A stretch of 64,000 nt of DNA from Candidatus Nitrotoga sp. CP45 (GTDB taxonomy: Bacteria > Pseudomonadota > Gammaproteobacteria > Burkholderiales > Gallionellaceae), in assembly GCA_003402375.1 (NCBI GenBank), contig QFXJ01000011.1, positions 1 through 64,000 on the forward strand, given 5' to 3'. Shown one piece after another: positions 54,619 through 64,000 of the stretch (within the stretch, counting starts at the first letter, position 1; every line of letters starts with the position of its first letter). Position numbers and translations under genes: made by a program. Below the pieces are notes generated by a model that worked only from the letters and a program-made list of their open reading frames with translations, made no database searches and had not been told where the DNA came from.

Positions 54619-57339
54619 CTACTTTTTGTCTTGACCATGTGGCCCCAAGAGTTCTTCCCACTGCGTAATCACCGATGTGGTGTCGATTTCTTTCTTGTCA
54701 ATTCGACAGGGTGATTGGTTATTCAAGCGCATCTTGTGTTGCAGTGCACGCAGGGTGCGGTAGCAGTTGCTCGCCGCCTCCGCCAGTTCTACTTTTATTA
54801 ATCCTAGTTTACCGGCGAGCATTAGTAGTGCCAAGTTGCCGCTATTGGCAGTCAATTCTGGCTCGGTGTGAGCATGTGCCAGTATTAAGAATTGCACTAT
54901 GAATTCGATATCCACCATGCCGCCGCGATCATGTTTGATATCGAACAAATCGCTGTCATTGGGATGTGTGTCCAGCATTTTTTGCCGCATTGCCACGATT
55001 TCCTGGCGCAGCACATTCAGGTCACGTGGTTTGCACAATACGTTGTTGCGAATCATTTCAAATTGCTTACCCACTTGCGCATCTCCGGCACAGAAGCGCG
55101 CTCGCGTCAGCGCCTGGTGTTCCCACACCCAAGCGTGCTGCTGTTGGTATTCAGCGAATGCGGGAACGGAACTGACCAGCAGGCCGCTAGCGCCATTCGG
55201 GCGCAGGCGCAAATCTATTTCATACAAACGGCCCGCTGAGGTATAGCTGCTTAACAAGGTATTGATGCGCTGAGCCAGTCGGGCATAAATTTCCGCTGCG
55301 TCGGGATGCGGGTCGTCGTACAAAAAAATTAGGTCGAGATCGGCAGCATAGCCGAGTTCGCGACCACCCAGTTTGCCATAGGCAATAATGGCAAATTGCG
55401 CTTGCTGTTGATGCTTCTTGCGCGCATCACGCCAGCACAGTTGCAACACGTGGCGCAAAATCAGGTCGGCCAAGTTGCTGAGGTGATCGCTTAAAGTTTC
55501 CAACGGCAACAGTCCTTGCAAATCCATTGCCAATAAATGGAATGTTTGGACATGCTGAAACTGACGAAGCACATCCATTTGGCGTTCGGTATCGGTATTG
55601 CAGTGGTCCAGTTGTGTCAGCAATTCAGCATCAAGAGCAATCCAATCGGGCGCACGGTAGATTTCACGCGCATCGAGTAATTCATCCAGCAGAATGGGAT
55701 GCTTAATTAAATATTCGCATGCCCACTCACTGGCGCTGGCAAGTTCGACCAAACGTGGCAAAACCTTAGGATATTCGGCCAGAAAGGCCAGATAGGAGGC
55801 GCGTCGGCTAATGCTTTCCAACAGATTGAGTATGCGCGGCAAGGTTTGGTCACGGTTGTTCGGCACAGCACACAAAGTGATGAACTGGGGAATCAGTTTA
55901 TCCATGCGTTGGCGGCTTGTGTCCGGCAGTTGGCGGTAACGGCCACTGTCACGGATATTCAACAGCCGTTCAGCCAAGAGGGTTGTGTCTGTATAACCTA
56001 ATTTGCCAAGGTCATTTTGCAACTCATCCGTGTTTAGGTTTTCGCACCAAAGCGCACTTGCTGCCGTGTTATCTTTCTGCGTGCTGAAAATTTGGGCAAA
56101 CTGTTCGCTTACCAATGAGCGGTGGTGATCCAACTGTTCCAGCATGGCACGATAATCGGGATAGCCCATGCCTTCGGCTAGTAACGCCTGGTCTGCAATA
56201 TTTTTAGGTAAGTCCTGAGTTTGCTGGTCTTCCAGATATTGCAGGCGATGCTCCAGATTACGTAAAAACACGTAAGCTGCGCTTAATCCGATTACGGTGT
56301 CTGGTGTAAGTTGGCCGTTTTCGCGCAGAAGTTGCAATACTTGCAGGGTGGGGCGGATACGCAGGCCGGCATCGCGTCCACCCCGTATCAGTTGAAAAAC
56401 CTGGGCTATGAATTCAATTTCGCGGATGCCACCTGGCCCTAATTTGATGTTATCAAGTCGATCGCGGCGCTGCACTTCCTGGCTAATTTGCGCATGCAGT
56501 TTGCGCATGGATTCGAATGCGCCGAAGTCGAGATATTTGCGGAATATGAAGGGTTGTACGAGCTGCATGAGTTCTTGCGTAGCGGGATAATCTGCAGGAG
56601 AGATTACCCGGGCTTTAATCCAGGCGTAACGTTCCCATTCTCGTCCTTGTTCCACTAGATATTCCTCCACCGCTGCGAAACTCATCACCAGTGGTCCGCT
56701 GTCACCATAAGGCCGTAAGCGCATGTCCACGCGGAATACGTAGCCTTCCTGGGTTAGTTCGTTAATCAGGTTAATGAGGCGACGCCCCAGGCGGGTAAAA
56801 AAATCGTGGTTACTGATACTGCGGGAACCATTGCTGTTGCCGTCTTCCGGATAGACGAAAATAAGATCAATGTCAGAGGAAACATTGAGTTCCATGCCGC
56901 CCAGTTTGCCCATGCCAACTACCAGCAATTGTTGCGGCGTGCCGCTCAGTGCGCCTATCGGCTGGCCATATTGTTGAACTAGTGTCTCCATAATGAAGGA
57001 TTGCGTGCGCTGCACGACCAGTTCTGCCAGTGCAGACATGCAGGTCATTACTTCTTCCAGATTGGCTAGCCCGCCCAAATCGCGCGTTAGAAGCTTGAGC
57101 ATGACGCGCTTACGCAAACGGCGTATCGCGCGCGACAGTGACTCTTCGTCCGTAATGGGTATGGTGGTGAGCCATGTTGTCATTTCGTCCATATTGCAAG
57201 GTTGGGCATAGTGCGCGCGCAGCCAAGGCAGCAATTCGGTTTCGCTGTCGAGTAGGCGCTGCGCATATCGACTGCAGCGCACGGCGCGCTGTAAAGCAAT
57301 GTCAAAATTAGCGGAGAGGGGCGTGATGACGGTATTCAT
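54619..57339 (-). CDS. glnE: Bifunctional glutamine synthetase adenylyltransferase/deadenylase
   Basis: 906 residues. Covalently regulates glutamine synthetase in response to nitrogen status. Two nucleotidyltransferase domains are visible: the N-terminal deadenylylase with GKLGGMELNVSSDIDLIF near 150-170, and the C-terminal adenylyltransferase with GKLGGRELGYAADLDLIF near 650-670. Each is followed by helical regulatory parts including DNIKLGPGGIREIEFIAQVF (first half) and DRGGMVDIEFIVQFL (second half). Length and order are standard. It is divergent from yhdP with a 104-base shared promoter region. Confidence 0.96.
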   Translation of the reverse strand: MNTVITPLSANFDIALQRAVRCSRYAQRLLDSETELLPWLRAHYAQPCNMDEMTTWLTTIPITDEESLSRAIRRLRKRVMLKLLTRDLGGLANLEEVMTCMSALAELVVQRTQSFIMETLVQQYGQPIGALSGTPQQLLVVGMGKLGGMELNVSSDIDLIFVYPEDGNSNGSRSISNHDFFTRLGRRLINLINELTQEGYVFRVDMRLRPYGDSGPLVMSFAAVEEYLVEQGREWERYAWIKARVISPADYPATQELMQLVQPFIFRKYLDFGAFESMRKLHAQISQEVQRRDRLDNIKLGPGGIREIEFIAQVFQLIRGGRDAGLRIRPTLQVLQLLRENGQLTPDTVIGLSAAYVFLRNLEHRLQYLEDQQTQDLPKNIADQALLAEGMGYPDYRAMLEQLDHHRSLVSEQFAQIFSTQKDNTAASALWCENLNTDELQNDLGKLGYTDTTLLAERLLNIRDSGRYRQLPDTSRQRMDKLIPQFITLCAVPNNRDQTLPRILNLLESISRRASYLAFLAEYPKVLPRLVELASASEWACEYLIKHPILLDELLDAREIYRAPDWIALDAELLTQLDHCNTDTERQMDVLRQFQHVQTFHLLAMDLQGLLPLETLSDHLSNLADLILRHVLQLCWRDARKKHQQQAQFAIIAYGKLGGRELGYAADLDLIFLYDDPHPDAAEIYARLAQRINTLLSSYTSAGRLYEIDLRLRPNGASGLLVSSVPAFAEYQQQHAWVWEHQALTRARFCAGDAQVGKQFEMIRNNVLCKPRDLNVLRQEIVAMRQKMLDTHPNDSDLFDIKHDRGGMVDIEFIVQFLILAHAHTEPELTANSGNLALLMLAGKLGLIKVELAEAASNCYRTLRALQHKMRLNNQSPCRIDKKEIDTTSVITQWEELLGPHGQDKK

Positions 57340-57443
57340 AGAGGGGTCTTAGGGTTAAACTGTTCATACTTCGCGGTTTATTATAAATCTGCTATGCGCG
57401 CCTTGGCTTATTTGTTTTCATTGTTACTTGGTTACCCCTTTAT

Positions 57444-60400
57444 ATGCTGAGAGCTTGTGCGAGCTTTTGTTTGCGTTGCTGCAATCAATTAACACGATTT
57501 GTGCTGTTCAGTGCAATGCTATTGTTGTTTGTTGGCGGGGGATTGGTGCTGACATTGCGTTACTGGATATTGCCGGATATCGAACGCTATCACGATAACA
57601 TTAGCGCTATGGTCAGTCACGTTGTTGGTCAGCCAGTGACTATCGGCAAGATTGAGGCAGATTGGCAGGGCATTCGTCCGCATCTCTTGTTTACTGATGT
57701 GCTTATTCTGGATAAAAAGGGGCAAACTTTGCTCGCGTTGCAGCGGGTGGACAATGTGGTGTCGTGGATGACAGCCCTGACGGGTCAGATACGACTATAT
57801 AGCCTGGAGATTAACCAGCCAGATCTATTGATCAAGCGGGACGCGCAAGGCTTGTTGCATATCGCTGGCATGAGGATGTCGAGCAATATTCCCGGCCAGC
57901 CTGCGGATCACGGGCTGGCGGATTGGTTACTACATCAAAAACACATTGTGGTGCGTGACGCGCGCATTACTTGGCAGGACGAGCGGCGTGCTGCGCCTCC
58001 GTTGATATTAAACCAAGTGAACATGCTCATTGAAAACAGAGGGCGCCGTCACAGTTTTTCCTTGCGGGCGAAGCCTCCAGCGGAATTGTCTGCGCAACTG
58101 GATTTGCGCGGTGAATTTTTCGGTACCAGCTTTGATAACTTTAATGCTTGGCGCGGAGAGTTGTATACCCAGCTTGACTATGTCGATGTTGCCGCATGGA
58201 ATAAATGGGTACCGCTGCCCATTGCCCCCAAACGTGGCAGCGGTGCGTTACGCGGTTGGCTGGGTGTCGAAAAGGGCAAGATTAGCCAGTTTACTGCGGA
58301 TCTGGCGCTTGCTGATGTACAGACACAATTGGCCGATGATTTGCCGCTTCTCGATGTGATTAAGCTGCGCGGCCGTGTTGAATGGCACGACGTGGTTCGG
58401 GGTTTTGAGATTTCCACGCGGAAATTATCGTTACAGATGAGTAATGACCTGGTATTGCAGCCAATTGATTTATATCTGAGTTTTGCAGATGCTACAGACA
58501 AACAGCCAGCTAGCGGTGCGGTGCGCGTCAATACGTTGGATATGGGCAGTTTCACCAGCCTGACACATTTTCTGCCGTTGACGTCTAGTTTGAAGCAGCA
58601 CCTGGCTACATTCGCGCCTCAGGGGCGGATTTCCAATGTACAAGCAAAATGGCAGGGTGATTTTGACAAGTTATTGAATTACGAGATTAAGATGCGCTTT
58701 GACGGACTATCCATACAGCGTTCGGGCAATATCCCGGGGTTTACTCGGTTGAGCGGTCAGTTGGATGGTAACGACGTCAATGGCACGTTGTCGCTGAACA
58801 TGCGCAATTCTGTGGTGGATGCGCCACTGATCATGCCAGAACCTTTGACATTTGATTCGCTCATTGCACAGCTTAGTTGGCAAAAACATGACCGTGGGAT
58901 GGAGGTCAAGTTTAATAAAGTTGCCATATCCAATGCCGACCTTGCCGGGAATTTTTTTGGTAGCTATCAGCTACTACCACAAAGCCCTGGCTTGATTGAT
59001 TTGACTGTTCATTTAACGCGTGCCGCAGTGCGTCATACTGCCCGATATATTCCATTGGTTGCTTTAAATAGCGAAGCCCATAACTGGATACGAAATGCCC
59101 TGGTTGATGGACAGTCGGATGATTTTAACTTGCGCCTGAAGGGTAATTTGAAGGACTTCCCATTCGATGGAAACCGTAATGGTTTATTTCAAATCCGGGC
59201 GCGTGCAACGGGAGTGGGAGTGGAGTACGCGAAAGGATGGCCTCGCGTGGAAAACGCTGCTGTGAAATTGGTGATTCAGGGCAAACGGCTTGAGGTGACT
59301 GTTCCGACTGCGATGACGGTAGGCGCGGCCTTGAATGATATTAGTGTGGTTCTGCCGGATATTAAAAACCTTGGTCTACCATTGCAAGTGCGTGGCGAGT
59401 CGGTGGGTGAAACAAAGAACGGTCTGAATTTTATTCAGGAAAGTCCGGTGCGTGGATATATTGATGGTCTCACCGATAATATTACGTCGAGCGGTAATGG
59501 CAATCTGAATCTACAGGTGGATATTCCATTGCGCGGTAGTAAGCCGGCAATAGTTTCTGGCCGGTATCATTTTATTGACAATGAAGTGAGCTTGGGCAAG
59601 GGTGTGCCAATTTTACATAAGGTTAATGGCGATCTGTTGTTCAGTGAATCATCGGTACGTACGCAGGGCGTTACGATGCAAGTTCTTGGAGGACCAGCCA
59701 ACCTGACAGTACAGGGCAACAAAGGCAGTGCTGTTAATGCCAAAGTGGTCGGTCGCGCAAATATAGATGTCCTGCGTGAGTTAGAGCCGCATTCATTGCT
59801 TAATTATCTGCATGGTAGCAGTGATTGGGAGTCTGAAATTACGGTGTTAAAAAAACAGATCAGTATGCAATTCACTTCCAATTTGGTTGGGTTGGCATCT
59901 GACTTACCCGCGCCATTTGCAAAGCGTGATAATGAAAGTATTCCGCTACGCTTTGAGATGAATAGTATGACTCCGCAACAAGACCTGTTGTCGGTGCAAT
60001 ATGGCAAGCTGTTGAGCGCGAAATTTTTACGTTTGGACAAAGGTACTGAGCGGGTCATCAGGCGTGGCACGGTAAATTTTGGCAATACCGGTAAGTGGTT
60101 GGAAAAAGATGGCGTGTGGCTAGTCGGCATCATGCCGCAGGTATCGTTGGAAGGTTGGGGAGCGCTGGCTAGTGCGTCTGAGGGGTTGGCATCGGTCAGT
60201 GTCGCAGGTGCTGATTTGCTGATCCAGAAAATAAGCGGGTATGGCTATAGGGTAGATGATGTGCGTATCAACGCACGTAATATTAATGGTACGGTAGTTG
60301 CGCTGCTGGCAGCCAAGTCAATTAATGGTGAAGTGAGTTGGCAACCACAGGGTAATGGTAAGTTTGGCGCCCGCTTGAAAAATTTGTCTCTGGAACTGGA

Positions 60401-61298
60401 TCGGGATGAAAACGGTAAAAAGAGAAATGCCGTAATTCAATCTAATGTAACTAAAAAAAATATTGCTAATACAAAACATCCTGCGCTCGACGTGGCAGTG
60501 GGTAGTGTCATACTTAATGGCAAGAATCTGGGCAAGTTGGAATTGTTGGCACAACAACATGAGCGTGACTGGCTTTTGGAGAGATTAATTATCACTAACC
60601 CAGATGGTGAGTTGACTGCAGATGGCAAATGGCAAATGGCCCCTAGTGGGGAGCGGACTCAAGTTAATCTCAAGTTGGAAATCAGCGATGCAGGGAAAAT
60701 TCTTGGTCGTTCCGGCTACCCGAATAGCGTAAAGGACGGCAGCGGAAAATTAGAAGGAACATTTTCTTGGCTTGGCGCGCCAGCTGAATTTAGTTATGCC
60801 ACGCTGGATGGCACACTCAATCTGAACACTGGCAAAGGACAGTTTCTGCAAATCGAACCGGGTATCGGTAAGCTGCTCAGTATTTTGAGTTTGCAAGCGT
60901 TGCCTAAGCGCATTGCGTTGGATTTTACCGATGTGTTTAGCACAGGTTTTAAATTTGATAGCATCAACGGAGTAGCGCAAGTTAAGAAGGGGGTTCTGTT
61001 GACCGATGATTTTAAAATTGAAGGCTCGGCCGCCAAAGTGACGATGAGAGGGCAGGTGGACCTAAACCATGAAACGCAAAACTTGCGTGTACGCATTCTA
61101 CCTACTGTCGGGAACACGGCATCCCTGTTGAGCGCGTTTGCCGCTGGCCCGGCAGTGGGCATTGGGGTTTTTATTGCTAATAAGATACTGCGTGAACCGC
61201 TCGATAAGTTGATGTCATTTGAATACAATATTACGGGCGCATGGGCTAACCCGAATGTAGAGAAGGTAAGTGAAAGCAAGTCTGTTTCGCCACCATAG
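57444..61298 (+). CDS. yhdP: YhdP-family AsmA-like envelope protein
   Basis: 1284 residues. An N-terminal membrane anchor (about 18-42, FVLFSAMLLLFVGGGLVLTL), then a very long beta-rich periplasmic body of the DUF3971/AsmA-like class (FVVGQPVTIGKIEADWQG-like start as HVVGQPVTIGKIEADW). The conserved C-terminal block has GKGQFLQIEPGIGKLLSILS, DFTDVFSTGFKFDSI and IANKILREPLDKLMSF. AsmA-like proteins such as YhdP form bridge-like channels that carry phospholipids to the outer membrane. It lies 26 bases before the nitrilase-family gene, probably in one operon. Confidence 0.93.
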   Translation: MLRACASFCLRCCNQLTRFVLFSAMLLLFVGGGLVLTLRYWILPDIERYHDNISAMVSHVVGQPVTIGKIEADWQGIRPHLLFTDVLILDKKGQTLLALQRVDNVVSWMTALTGQIRLYSLEINQPDLLIKRDAQGLLHIAGMRMSSNIPGQPADHGLADWLLHQKHIVVRDARITWQDERRAAPPLILNQVNMLIENRGRRHSFSLRAKPPAELSAQLDLRGEFFGTSFDNFNAWRGELYTQLDYVDVAAWNKWVPLPIAPKRGSGALRGWLGVEKGKISQFTADLALADVQTQLADDLPLLDVIKLRGRVEWHDVVRGFEISTRKLSLQMSNDLVLQPIDLYLSFADATDKQPASGAVRVNTLDMGSFTSLTHFLPLTSSLKQHLATFAPQGRISNVQAKWQGDFDKLLNYEIKMRFDGLSIQRSGNIPGFTRLSGQLDGNDVNGTLSLNMRNSVVDAPLIMPEPLTFDSLIAQLSWQKHDRGMEVKFNKVAISNADLAGNFFGSYQLLPQSPGLIDLTVHLTRAAVRHTARYIPLVALNSEAHNWIRNALVDGQSDDFNLRLKGNLKDFPFDGNRNGLFQIRARATGVGVEYAKGWPRVENAAVKLVIQGKRLEVTVPTAMTVGAALNDISVVLPDIKNLGLPLQVRGESVGETKNGLNFIQESPVRGYIDGLTDNITSSGNGNLNLQVDIPLRGSKPAIVSGRYHFIDNEVSLGKGVPILHKVNGDLLFSESSVRTQGVTMQVLGGPANLTVQGNKGSAVNAKVVGRANIDVLRELEPHSLLNYLHGSSDWESEITVLKKQISMQFTSNLVGLASDLPAPFAKRDNESIPLRFEMNSMTPQQDLLSVQYGKLLSAKFLRLDKGTERVIRRGTVNFGNTGKWLEKDGVWLVGIMPQVSLEGWGALASASEGLASVSVAGADLLIQKISGYGYRVDDVRINARNINGTVVALLAAKSINGEVSWQPQGNGKFGARLKNLSLELDRDENGKKRNAVIQSNVTKKNIANTKHPALDVAVGSVILNGKNLGKLELLAQQHERDWLLERLIITNPDGELTADGKWQMAPSGERTQVNLKLEISDAGKILGRSGYPNSVKDGSGKLEGTFSWLGAPAEFSYATLDGTLNLNTGKGQFLQIEPGIGKLLSILSLQALPKRIALDFTDVFSTGFKFDSINGVAQVKKGVLLTDDFKIEGSAAKVTMRGQVDLNHETQNLRVRILPTVGNTASLLSAFAAGPAVGIGVFIANKILREPLDKLMSFEYNITGAWANPNVEKVSESKSVSPP

Positions 61299-61324
61299 AA
61301 GTAATATACGAAAGAATTGAAGGT

Positions 61325-62185
61325 ATGCAAGATAAAACTGCCACCCAACGAAATCCTACTGCCCATGCACAAGCTAAAACTTTCAAGGTTGCTGCTGTGC
61401 AAATGGCCTCGGGGCCAAATGTTTTGGGGAACTTGAGTGAGGCGCGCCGCCTGATTGAAAAAGCCGTAGACCAGGGGGCACGCTTGGTTGTATTACCGGA
61501 ATACTTTCCCATCATGGGACTGAATGATACGGATAAATTGGCGGTGTGCGAGAAACCGGGTAGCGGCATGATTCAGTCTTTTCTGAGTGAGACTGCGCGT
61601 GCGCATAAAATCTGGCTGGTCGGCGGTTCCATTCCGCTGGTGGCGGATGCGCCGGACAAAATGCGTAATGCCTGCTTGGTGTACGATGATAGTGGAGAAC
61701 AGGTAGCGCGTTACGACAAAATTCATTTGTTCAGTCTTGAATTAGGCAATGAGCATTATCATGAAGGGCGCATTATTGAGGCAGGTAATCAGGTAGTGGT
61801 GGTGGATAGTCCGTTCGGTCGCATTGGTTTGGCGATTTGTTACGATTTGCGTTTTCCTGAATTGTTTCGCGCTATGCGCGATGTAAATATTATTGTGCTG
61901 CCTTCTGCCTTTACTGAAACCACTGGGAAAATGCATTGGGAGATATTGGTTCGCGCGCGCGCCATCGAAAATCTGGCTTATGTAGTAGCCGCAGGGCAGG
62001 GTGGTTATCACGTCAATGGCCGTGAAACACACGGTAACAGTATGATCGTTGATCCGTGGGGGAGAGTATTGGATCGATTGCCACGTGGCTCAGGAGTCGT
62101 GGTTGAGGAAATCAATCCATCCTATCATGCCAGCTTGCGCGCCAGCTTGCCGGCACTGTCCCACCGAACGCTTACTTCATGTTAG
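61325..62185 (+). CDS. Nitrilase-superfamily amidase (deaminated glutathione amidase type)
   Basis: 286 residues with the Glu-Lys-Cys triad: Glu59 (VLPEYFP), Lys132 (YDKIHLF) and Cys172 (ICYDLRFPEL). The pattern FSLELGNEHYHEGRIIE after the Lys is that of the Nit1/NitFhit branch, which hydrolyses deaminated glutathione formed by transaminase side reactions. The first 18 residues before FKVAAVQMASGP are an extra polar leader; a later start is possible but has no good ATG. It is followed by tldD on the same strand. Confidence 0.92.
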   Translation: MQDKTATQRNPTAHAQAKTFKVAAVQMASGPNVLGNLSEARRLIEKAVDQGARLVVLPEYFPIMGLNDTDKLAVCEKPGSGMIQSFLSETARAHKIWLVGGSIPLVADAPDKMRNACLVYDDSGEQVARYDKIHLFSLELGNEHYHEGRIIEAGNQVVVVDSPFGRIGLAICYDLRFPELFRAMRDVNIIVLPSAFTETTGKMHWEILVRARAIENLAYVVAAGQGGYHVNGRETHGNSMIVDPWGRVLDRLPRGSGVVVEEINPSYHASLRASLPALSHRTLTSC

Positions 62186-62395
62186 GCGTAAGACATTGAA
62201 GTGCCTGGTTATTAGGTGCGGTGAGGAACAACCTTATGTAATGCCAGTCTTATTGAAAAGTATTAGGGCTATTTAATGCTGCCTTGTGCAGCTTGATTTA
62301 TAAAAATATGGGTTTTTTTACTGTTTTAAATACGCGCTTCAATAAAATGAGCTGAATTTTTTGTAATGATTTTTTAAATTTCTATGGGTTTGACA

Positions 62396-63841
62396 ATGCA
62401 AAATAACGATACTGTATTTGCCCTTGCACAGCAATCACTGCTTGTACCGCATGCGCTTGAAACCCGCCATCTGGAGCAAATGTTTTCAAAAATGCTGGCG
62501 AATAAAGTGGATTACGCTGATCTGTATTTTCAATACAGTCGGGCTGAAAGCTGGTCGCTTGAAGAAAGTATCGTCAAGTCTGGCAGTTTTGGTATCGAGC
62601 AGGGTGTCGGTGTACGGGCGGTGAGTGGTGAAAAGACCGCTTTCGCGTATTCCGATGACATTAGTTTGGCTGCCTTGGAAAGTGCGGCATTGGCCACGCG
62701 TGCGATTGCACGGCAGGGCGGGACGCAAACCGTGCCGCTGTTACGTGCTAACAGCAACAAACATTTCTATTTGCCACATGACCCCATCGCCAGTTTGAAA
62801 GCCGTGGACAAGGTTGCGATGCTGGAACGTCTGGAGCGTTATGCGCGTGCCCTGGATCCGCGTGTTACTCAGGTAATAGCTGGGTTGGCAGGCGAATATG
62901 ATGTGGTTTTGGTGGCGCGTAGCGATGGCTTGATGAATGCTGACATCCGCCCACTGGTGCGTCTGTCGGTGCAAGTTATTGTAGAAAGCAACGGCAAGCG
63001 TGAGCAAGGTTCATCTGGAGGCGGTGGGCGTTTCGACTATGCTTATTTTACGGACGAAGTACTATCTGATTACGCTGCCAAGGCAGTACATCAGGCCGTA
63101 ATTAATCTGGATGCAAAGCCCGCGCCGGCGGGAAATATGACTGTGGTGCTTGGTTCCGGTTGGCCTGGTATTTTGCTGCATGAGGCCGTTGGGCACGGTC
63201 TCGAAGGTGATTTCAACCGCAAGGGTAGTTCCACTTTTTCTGGCCGCATCGGTGAACGGGTTGCAGCCGAGGGTGTGACGGTTGTGGATGATGGCACGAT
63301 TGCTAATAGGCGTGGTTCGCTGCAAATGGATGATGAAGGCAATCCTACGCAATGCACGGTTTTGATTGAGGACGGCATTCTTAAGGGATATTTGCAGGAC
63401 ACTTTAAATGCGCGTCTGATGGGCGTACCAATTACCGGTAATGCCCGGCGCGAATCATTTGCGCATCTGCCCATGCCTCGTATGACCAACACCTATATGT
63501 TGAATGGTGACAAAGACCCACAGGATATTATTGCTTCAGTCAAACGCGGACTGTATGCCGCGAACTTTGGTGGGGGGCAGGTGGATATTACTAGCGGCAA
63601 GTTTGTGTTTTCCACCGCTGAAGCATACATGATTGAAGACGGTAAAATCACCTATCCTGTGAAAGGGGCAACGTTGATTGGCAATGGCCCTGAGGCATTA
63701 ACCCGTATCTCCATGATAGGCAACGACATGGCACTTGATCCAGGTGTTGGTGTTTGTGGCAAGGAAGGCCAGAGCGTGCCGGTAGGTGTGGGTCAGCCAA
63801 CGGTAAGAATAGATGGGCTGACAGTGGGTGGTACTGCGTAG
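62396..63841 (+). CDS. tldD: Metalloprotease TldD
   Basis: 481 residues from the ATG at 62396 ([12 protein letters not shown]), which gives the same length as E. coli TldD; an ATG four codons earlier is possible. The zinc motif [11 protein letters not shown] (His262, His267) and a later conserved Cys in [12 protein letters not shown] are present, as is [18 protein letters not shown]. TldD acts with TldE/PmbA to degrade unfolded peptides and to mature microcin-type peptides; pmbA is not in this window. The order yhdP-nitrilase-tldD is typical of betaproteobacteria. Confidence 0.95.
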   Translation: MQNNDTVFALAQQSLLVPHALETRHLEQMFSKMLANKVDYADLYFQYSRAESWSLEESIVKSGSFGIEQGVGVRAVSGEKTAFAYSDDISLAALESAALATRAIARQGGTQTVPLLRANSNKHFYLPHDPIASLKAVDKVAMLERLERYARALDPRVTQVIAGLAGEYDVVLVARSDGLMNADIRPLVRLSVQVIVESNGKREQGSSGGGGRFDYAYFTDEVLSDYAAKAVHQAVINLDAKPAPAGNMTVVLGSGWPGILLHEAVGHGLEGDFNRKGSSTFSGRIGERVAAEGVTVVDDGTIANRRGSLQMDDEGNPTQCTVLIEDGILKGYLQDTLNARLMGVPITGNARRESFAHLPMPRMTNTYMLNGDKDPQDIIASVKRGLYAANFGGGQVDITSGKFVFSTAEAYMIEDGKITYPVKGATLIGNGPEALTRISMIGNDMALDPGVGVCGKEGQSVPVGVGQPTVRIDGLTVGGTA

Positions 63842-63856
63842 GTGTGTTTTAAAAAC

Positions 63857-63886
63857 GTGATGTGCGGTGCATAAATCGCACATCAC
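63857..63886 (+). terminator. Hairpin downstream of tldD
   Basis: gtgatgtgcg (63857) and cgcacatcac (63877) form a perfect 10-bp stem with a ten-base loop, 16 bases past the stop of tldD. There is no T-run directly after it, so it is a probable but not classical terminator. Confidence 0.6.
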
Positions 63887-64000
63887 ATCACGCTTATCAA
63901 AAAATCTTCAACGATTGAATAAAAATTTGATTAACGTGTCCGCGTTTATGCGTCTGTCACCGCGCCCAAGCTTGCGCTAGACACTAGTCGGGCATATTTT

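Overview
The window looks like chromosome of a betaproteobacterium, most plausibly a Nitrosomonadales/Gallionellaceae-type relative. This rests on gene order and protein flavour, not on a marker gene: tpiA-secG-tRNA-Leu(GAG)-nuoA..N in one line, and glnE next to the divergent yhdP-nitrilase-tldD group. There is no rRNA and no CRISPR array. Base composition is moderate, with AT-rich intergenic stretches.

Layout. 1-5150 is an accessory edge: an IS256-type transposase running off the left end, a secreted Sel1-repeat protein, two unrecognised small genes, and decayed pieces of IS200, IS630 and IS5 elements plus a dead copy of a toxin-antitoxin pair. 5159-20202 (minus strand) is a complete 14-gene nuo operon for respiratory complex I, with unusually wide gaps at several junctions. 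It is preceded by a tRNA-Leu, secG and tpiA. 22004-32826 is mostly housekeeping: a UPF0114 membrane protein, thiopurine methyltransferase, exopolyphosphatase, the tRNA hydroxylase TrhO, a second Sel1 protein, RadA and a large secreted serine protease. 33356-40677 holds a TonB-dependent receptor, an IS200 relic, a secreted unknown, an ABM-domain protein, glyoxalase I and the transcription accessory protein Tex.

40700-46720 is the most unusual part. Four copies of one REP-associated tyrosine transposase (RAYT) family, all broken, sit within 5 kb together with their REP-like palindromes. Between them lie two unknown genes (one with a HEPN-like motif), a MazE/PemK-like toxin-antitoxin pair, an alternative oxidase gene, and IS4 and IS200 relics. 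Half-sites resembling integron attC ends border the two unknown genes.

46830-50840 (minus strand) is a run of ten small envelope/stress genes: glycine-zipper and other lipoproteins, CsbD, two BON-domain proteins, DUF883, DUF1328 and DUF3309. An EF-hand protein on the other strand follows. 52387-53214 is an intact DUF1778/GNAT toxin-antitoxin pair with a clear palindromic operator. It has cut into another RAYT and is the living sister of the dead copy at 2650-3389. 53629-63841 returns to core genes: murI (with an odd repeat-derived tail), glnE, yhdP, a nitrilase-family amidase and tldD.

How the parts fit: complex I and the alternative oxidase are two ends of a quinone-linked respiratory chain, although their genes are far apart here. 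The small-protein cluster looks like an envelope or osmotic stress response. Repeats and transposon relics concentrate at 1-5 kb, 35.4-36 kb, 41-47 kb and 52-54 kb, which mark the variable points of an otherwise conserved backbone.
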